DNA of 62,334 nt. It comes from a virus. The stretch covers positions 1 to 62,334 of the IMG/VR virus record IMGVR_UViG_3300000101_000013; one strand, 5' to 3'. Both the position numbers and the translations under genes were made by a program. The first letter of the stretch is position 1. The number at the start of each line of letters is the position of its first letter. Below, in pieces: positions 58,961 through 62,334 of this stretch. The notes beneath the pieces are model-generated. The model had not been told where the DNA came from. It saw only the letters and a list, made by a program, of their open reading frames with translations, and did not search any database.

Positions 58961-60707
58961 TCGTTTGTTCGGTTGCTGGTGCTGCGCCAGGTGCTCCGGC
59001 TGTGTCGCCGCCTGTTGCTGTGTCGGGTGGTGTGCCTTCTGCGCCTATTTCTGGTGCTTCGTCATCTGGTGCAATATCTTCTGCTCCACTTATGTCAGCA
59101 CTAATTCCTGCAGAGCTAATTCCTGCACCACGCATTTCTGCGCTTGCATCTGCTGGTGGCTGATTTAGTTCTTCATCATTTTCTTCACGCCACATACGTT
59201 CATTCTCTGCAATCTCTTCTGCACTCATTCCTAAGAAACGTTTCATTGCAAAGCGATTTGAAATATATGGAATAGCACTCATTTGTGTATATGTTGGTAC
59301 ACGAGCATTATCAAGTTCTGATTGTCTATATGCCGCAAAGTTTTGTGGTGGTTCAAATTCTAAGTCAAACATTGCTGTGTCAATGTTTACGCCTTTTTCT
59401 AAAAGATACCTTTTAAATTCTTGGTTTAAGTCTTCAATTATAAGACCTTGTAAACGTTCACAGTATGTATTAAAACGTAATTCTTGAATAAATGCTGTAC
59501 CTACTCTACCATCATTATATGATGAAGTTGCGTCATCACCGCCGGTAGGCAAGTAGCTGCTAGGGATTCGTAAGCCACGTACGAGCTTATTAGTAAAATA
59601 TCTAAGGTCATCAATTTCTCCTAGGTTAGTTCCGCCTGGTAATGTTTCTACTTTTGAGCCTCTTCCTTCTGCGGTTTGTGGAAAGAAGTAATCTTCGTTG
59701 ATTGACAAAGGATTATAAGAACTGTCTATGACATTGGTACCGCCCCCAGTCGCCGATGGAATACGTCTTTGGTGTATTTCCGTTTTAACACGCTCTACAA
59801 ATTGCATAGCAAGGTGACTTGGCATGTTACCCACATCAACATAGAATACCCTGCGCTCTGGCGCACGTTGTACTCGATAGATAATAATAGCATCTTCAAG
59901 TAATTCTTTTTGTTTGAATACTTTAAATATTGTTTCTAGTAATGAGTTACCAAAAGGAAAGTTATTGTCTAGTCCTTCACTTAATGAAAGATGAACTACA
60001 TGCTGTGCATCAACAGCAACTTCGCCTTCTTCAATTGCAAAACGTGATCCTGGAGGTACGTTAACGCCGCCAGTCATTCCTCTTGCTCCGCCTGTTTGAT
60101 AACTTGCACCAGGACTACTTATGTTTCCATTAGTAATATGTGGTGACGTAGCAACCATTTCTTTAAAGTTTAAATTTACGTCTTTAATGATATATTGCTC
60201 AGGCCGCTTGCCTTCACTCTCGTTAACAATAATACGTGTAAGTTTTGCAGGATCAATATGAAACAATTTTTTTGTTTCTGGATCTCTTAAAAATATTGCA
60301 TCTCCGTATTTGAATACATTACGGAACGTTCTAAACATTCGTGTTTCAAAATTATTAATTTTGCACCACTGTTTTAGGTACTGGCCTAAAATATTAATTT
60401 CGTTGTTTGTTGCTGATTTATTATAATGAAAATTAAAATTAGTTCCATTTTCATCATTCTTTTGTGTACAAAATTCAGCAAGAATATCTAGTGCAGCATT
60501 TACTTCTGAATCATTATCCATTGTATTGTATTGACCATAACGTTCGACACGATTTGGACTACCTACATATACATCTGGCAAGTATGATGAATAATTTGAT
60601 CTTGCTGGTCCTGGACGACCGGCTGCGCCGCCGCCACTAATAGGTCCGTAACTGCCGCTTACATTGTCACCTGTGGGCACTGGGGTAAAATATTTTTTCC
60701 AACTCAT
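58956..60707 (-). CDS. gp20: Portal protein gp20
   Basis: The portal ring through which DNA is packaged. The 583-residue protein (T4 524) has the gp20 landmarks: NRVERYGQYNTMDNDSEVNA near the N-terminus, FRNVFKYGDAIFLRD, HIDPAKLTRI, a central EGLDNNFPFGNSLLETIFKV, then LLEDAIIIYRVQRAPERRVF, PGGTNLGEIDDLRYFTNK and a tail region LRFNTYCERLQGLI. The first 35 residues are Gly/Pro-rich. The last 80 residues are Ala/Pro/acidic and less conserved. The stop overlaps a late promoter. It starts two bases from the tape-measure-like gene's stop. The assignment is firm. Confidence 0.96.
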   Translation of the reverse strand: MSWKKYFTPVPTGDNVSGSYGPISGGGAAGRPGPARSNYSSYLPDVYVGSPNRVERYGQYNTMDNDSEVNAALDILAEFCTQKNDENGTNFNFHYNKSATNNEINILGQYLKQWCKINNFETRMFRTFRNVFKYGDAIFLRDPETKKLFHIDPAKLTRIIVNESEGKRPEQYIIKDVNLNFKEMVATSPHITNGNISSPGASYQTGGARGMTGGVNVPPGSRFAIEEGEVAVDAQHVVHLSLSEGLDNNFPFGNSLLETIFKVFKQKELLEDAIIIYRVQRAPERRVFYVDVGNMPSHLAMQFVERVKTEIHQRRIPSATGGGTNVIDSSYNPLSINEDYFFPQTAEGRGSKVETLPGGTNLGEIDDLRYFTNKLVRGLRIPSSYLPTGGDDATSSYNDGRVGTAFIQELRFNTYCERLQGLIIEDLNQEFKRYLLEKGVNIDTAMFDLEFEPPQNFAAYRQSELDNARVPTYTQMSAIPYISNRFAMKRFLGMSAEEIAENERMWREENDEELNQPPADASAEMRGAGISSAGISADISGAEDIAPDDEAPEIGAEGTPPDTATGGDTAGAPGAAPATEQTI

Positions 60708-60708
60708 T

Positions 60709-62334
60709 TTATGCTCTTCCTAATCCGCTCATTAAATTGCCCGCACTGCGCATTGTTCGAATCTGTTTATTTCCAATATCTTTATGCATAGTATTTATAT
60801 TAACTAATTGTAACATGGTTTGGTTCAGAATGTCAAGTTTTTCTTCTACCGATCCGCCTTTTGGCATTGTAGCCATAGCTGTTTTAGCCGCTTCTGTCAT
60901 AGGAGCACCCATAGTTGCCATTTGATCTTGTAATTGTTGTGCTATATCTGGCATTCTGTTCAGCATCGACTTCATATTTGGTATAATTGCGCCGTCCATG
61001 CCTGCTACAAATGTTTCTGGTCCTAGCTCGCCGATTTTATATGCTTCTCCAGATAGTACGCCACCGCCAATTGCTTTTGGAGGTAAATTGCCTAAATTTG
61101 TTGGAACTTCAGTTGTTACTTCTGGATTAAGTTTTCCGTCAAAAAAGTTTGGATCCAGTGAACCGGCAAAAATACTAATAGCACTTCTCAGCTTATCTGC
61201 TCCTGCTTCTAACAAACTTGTAAATTCGCTGTCAGGCCCCATTGCTTCACCGATATTTTTATTAAGTTTTGCAGCACTATTAGCAAGCGCCAATTGTACA
61301 TCGTTTATCGCTGTTGACATTTCTTGACCTGTAACCATTCCGGCTTTTTGGGTTTTAGAAATACTAGTTGTTTCTAATATAATATCGTTAAATGTTCGTA
61401 CATACGAAGCTGTGTCAGTTAAAGGTTCACCTATTTTTTTTGCATGCTCGCTTACTTGGTCGATTATACCGCCTACTTCTTCTAGATTACCAGCTACCAT
61501 TTGTGCAATAGGATTTACTTTAGCATATGTAGCTAGTGTTAATCCTTCAGTGCTGTTAGAAAACGCAATAGAAGCTGCTGTTAGTTGCTCACCTAATTGT
61601 TTGGCTTTATCTTTTTCACCGTTCTTAATTGCGTTTGCCATTTCGCGTCCTAGGCGCTCTGCGTCTTTGTTGGTTGACATAAATGCTTTTGTGCTTTCAC
61701 TCATAGGCACACCAGTTTGAAGTAGATCATCTACTAAATCTCTTGCTGCTTTAGGAGCGCCTTGTAATGATGTTTGGGCCGCTCTATAAGATTCGCCTGC
61801 TCCTTTAATACCTTGTTGCTCTAACAAACGTAGTTTGGCTTGTGTGGCACCACTACGTTGTCTTTCAACTAATTCGTCGTTCATCCTCTTTAGATCTTTA
61901 CCAGCAACTTTTGCCATTACATCCAAAGACTCTGCCATTTGTAAAGAACTTTCAAGCATAAGCTGTTGGTTCATTGTTCCGTCGGCATTTCTAAATTTAG
62001 CATCTCTTCGTTGGAATTCTAAATTCTTTAAAATAAATTCATTTGATTCTTGTAAACTATAACCTAAGTTTTGGAAGCCGGCAATAGTGTCACCTTCCAT
62101 CATTGCAGAACTTAGTTGTCTAAAACGTTTTATACCACCGGTCACGCCTCCTGCAAAGCCGCCAAGCAATTCTGAATTGTTTCCAACCATATTTGCAAAG
62201 TCACCTAAGGTCATTCTGGTTTCGGCTGCGGACATACGTAATTCGCCTAGTCTACCTTCAAGACCTGCACCTACTTTAGATAACCCTTTGAATGTATCGT
62301 TTGTTTCTTCAAAATACCCAATTACAGCCCCTAT
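60709..62334 (-). CDS. Tail tape-measure-like protein (truncated by window edge)
   Basis: The reading frame is open to the edge: upstream of the first internal ATG (62235) codons continue without a stop (for example FKGLSKVGAGLEGRLGEL), so the N-terminus lies outside. The visible 540 residues are helical (EFILKNLEFQRRDAKFRN, EQLTAASIAFSNSTEG) and end with a segment typical of tape-measure C-termini: GGVLSGEAYKIGELGPETFV and a later AIIPN, as in the GERGPELFVP motif of lambda-like tape measures. In T4 the tape measure gp29 lies elsewhere, so this could be a gp29 analogue or a different large tail protein. It directly precedes gp20. Confidence 0.6.
   Translation of the reverse strand: MGAVIGYFEETNDTFKGLSKVGAGLEGRLGELRMSAAETRMTLGDFANMVGNNSELLGGFAGGVTGGIKRFRQLSSAMMEGDTIAGFQNLGYSLQESNEFILKNLEFQRRDAKFRNADGTMNQQLMLESSLQMAESLDVMAKVAGKDLKRMNDELVERQRSGATQAKLRLLEQQGIKGAGESYRAAQTSLQGAPKAARDLVDDLLQTGVPMSESTKAFMSTNKDAERLGREMANAIKNGEKDKAKQLGEQLTAASIAFSNSTEGLTLATYAKVNPIAQMVAGNLEEVGGIIDQVSEHAKKIGEPLTDTASYVRTFNDIILETTSISKTQKAGMVTGQEMSTAINDVQLALANSAAKLNKNIGEAMGPDSEFTSLLEAGADKLRSAISIFAGSLDPNFFDGKLNPEVTTEVPTNLGNLPPKAIGGGVLSGEAYKIGELGPETFVAGMDGAIIPNMKSMLNRMPDIAQQLQDQMATMGAPMTEAAKTAMATMPKGGSVEEKLDILNQTMLQLVNINTMHKDIGNKQIRTMRSAGNLMSGLGRA
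60792..60799 (-). promoter_or_regulatory. Exact T4 late-promoter box upstream of gp20
   Basis: Minus-strand TATAAATA inside the tape-measure-like gene about 85 bases upstream of gp20, well placed to drive gp20 and the head genes. Confidence 0.5.

Noticed and set aside
1-62334. CRISPR arrays, insertion sequences, attachment sites and tRNA genes
   Set aside because: I read for repeated spacers, inverted-repeat ends, transposase motifs and tRNA-like folds and found none I could support.

Overview
The window is a piece of the genome of a large T4-like marine myovirus. It carries recognisable T4 homologues: tail terminator gp15, major capsid gp23, scaffold gp22, prohead protease gp21 and portal gp20, with a gp67-like core protein and a tape-measure-like protein beside them. 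The DNA is AT-rich, tightly packed and coded almost entirely on the minus strand. The fibre proteins have the layout seen in marine T4-like phages such as cyanophages and pelagiphages. The host is probably a Gram-negative marine bacterium, because the phage carries ADP-heptose (LPS core sugar) genes and a TonB-dependent outer-membrane receptor; it cannot be named from this sequence.

Layout. (1) 1-2568, plus strand: gp15, a NUDIX hydrolase, a cupin and a small unknown protein. (2) 2554-11921, minus strand from here on: a fibre-like protein with a cupredoxin-like domain, a 1387-residue Calx-beta/glycine-rich protein, a subtilisin-like protease with a very large insertion, a second cupredoxin-containing fibre protein and a small unknown protein. 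(3) 11955-21799: a compact operon of overlapping genes behind a sigma70-like promoter. It has a GT9 heptosyltransferase-like protein, a NodU/CmcH carbamoyltransferase, HldE, HldD, GmhB, six putative 2OG-Fe(II) oxygenases, a cupin and an SGNH hydrolase. It looks like a pathway that makes, transfers and decorates a heptose-containing glycan. (4) 21929-50553: adhesion and tail-fibre genes, with a tail-chaperone-like protein, three tandem cysteine-rich paralogues, several small beta proteins and five giant modular proteins. (5) 50657-53807: an accessory island with a DUF6580-like membrane protein, a BtuB-like TonB-dependent receptor, a structured RNA of about 245 nt with its own promoter and terminator, a 50-residue peptide gene behind a glutamine riboswitch, and a SpeD-like pyruvoyl decarboxylase. 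(6) 53920-62334: the head module (gp23, gp22, gp21, an acidic repeat protein, a conserved unknown, a gp67-like protein, gp20) and a truncated tape-measure-like gene.

Regulation. Structural genes are often preceded by AT-rich boxes of the form (G/A/C)ATAAATA(C), like T4 late promoters. The metabolic genes instead have host-type promoters with 17-base spacers (TTGACT/TTGACA/TTGTAT and TATAAA/TATATT/TAAAAT/TATAAT). Clear terminator hairpins follow gp23, the structured RNA and the 242-residue gene. The strongest candidates for something new are the B12-receptor island with its unassigned RNA and the heptose/carbamoyl/oxygenase operon.
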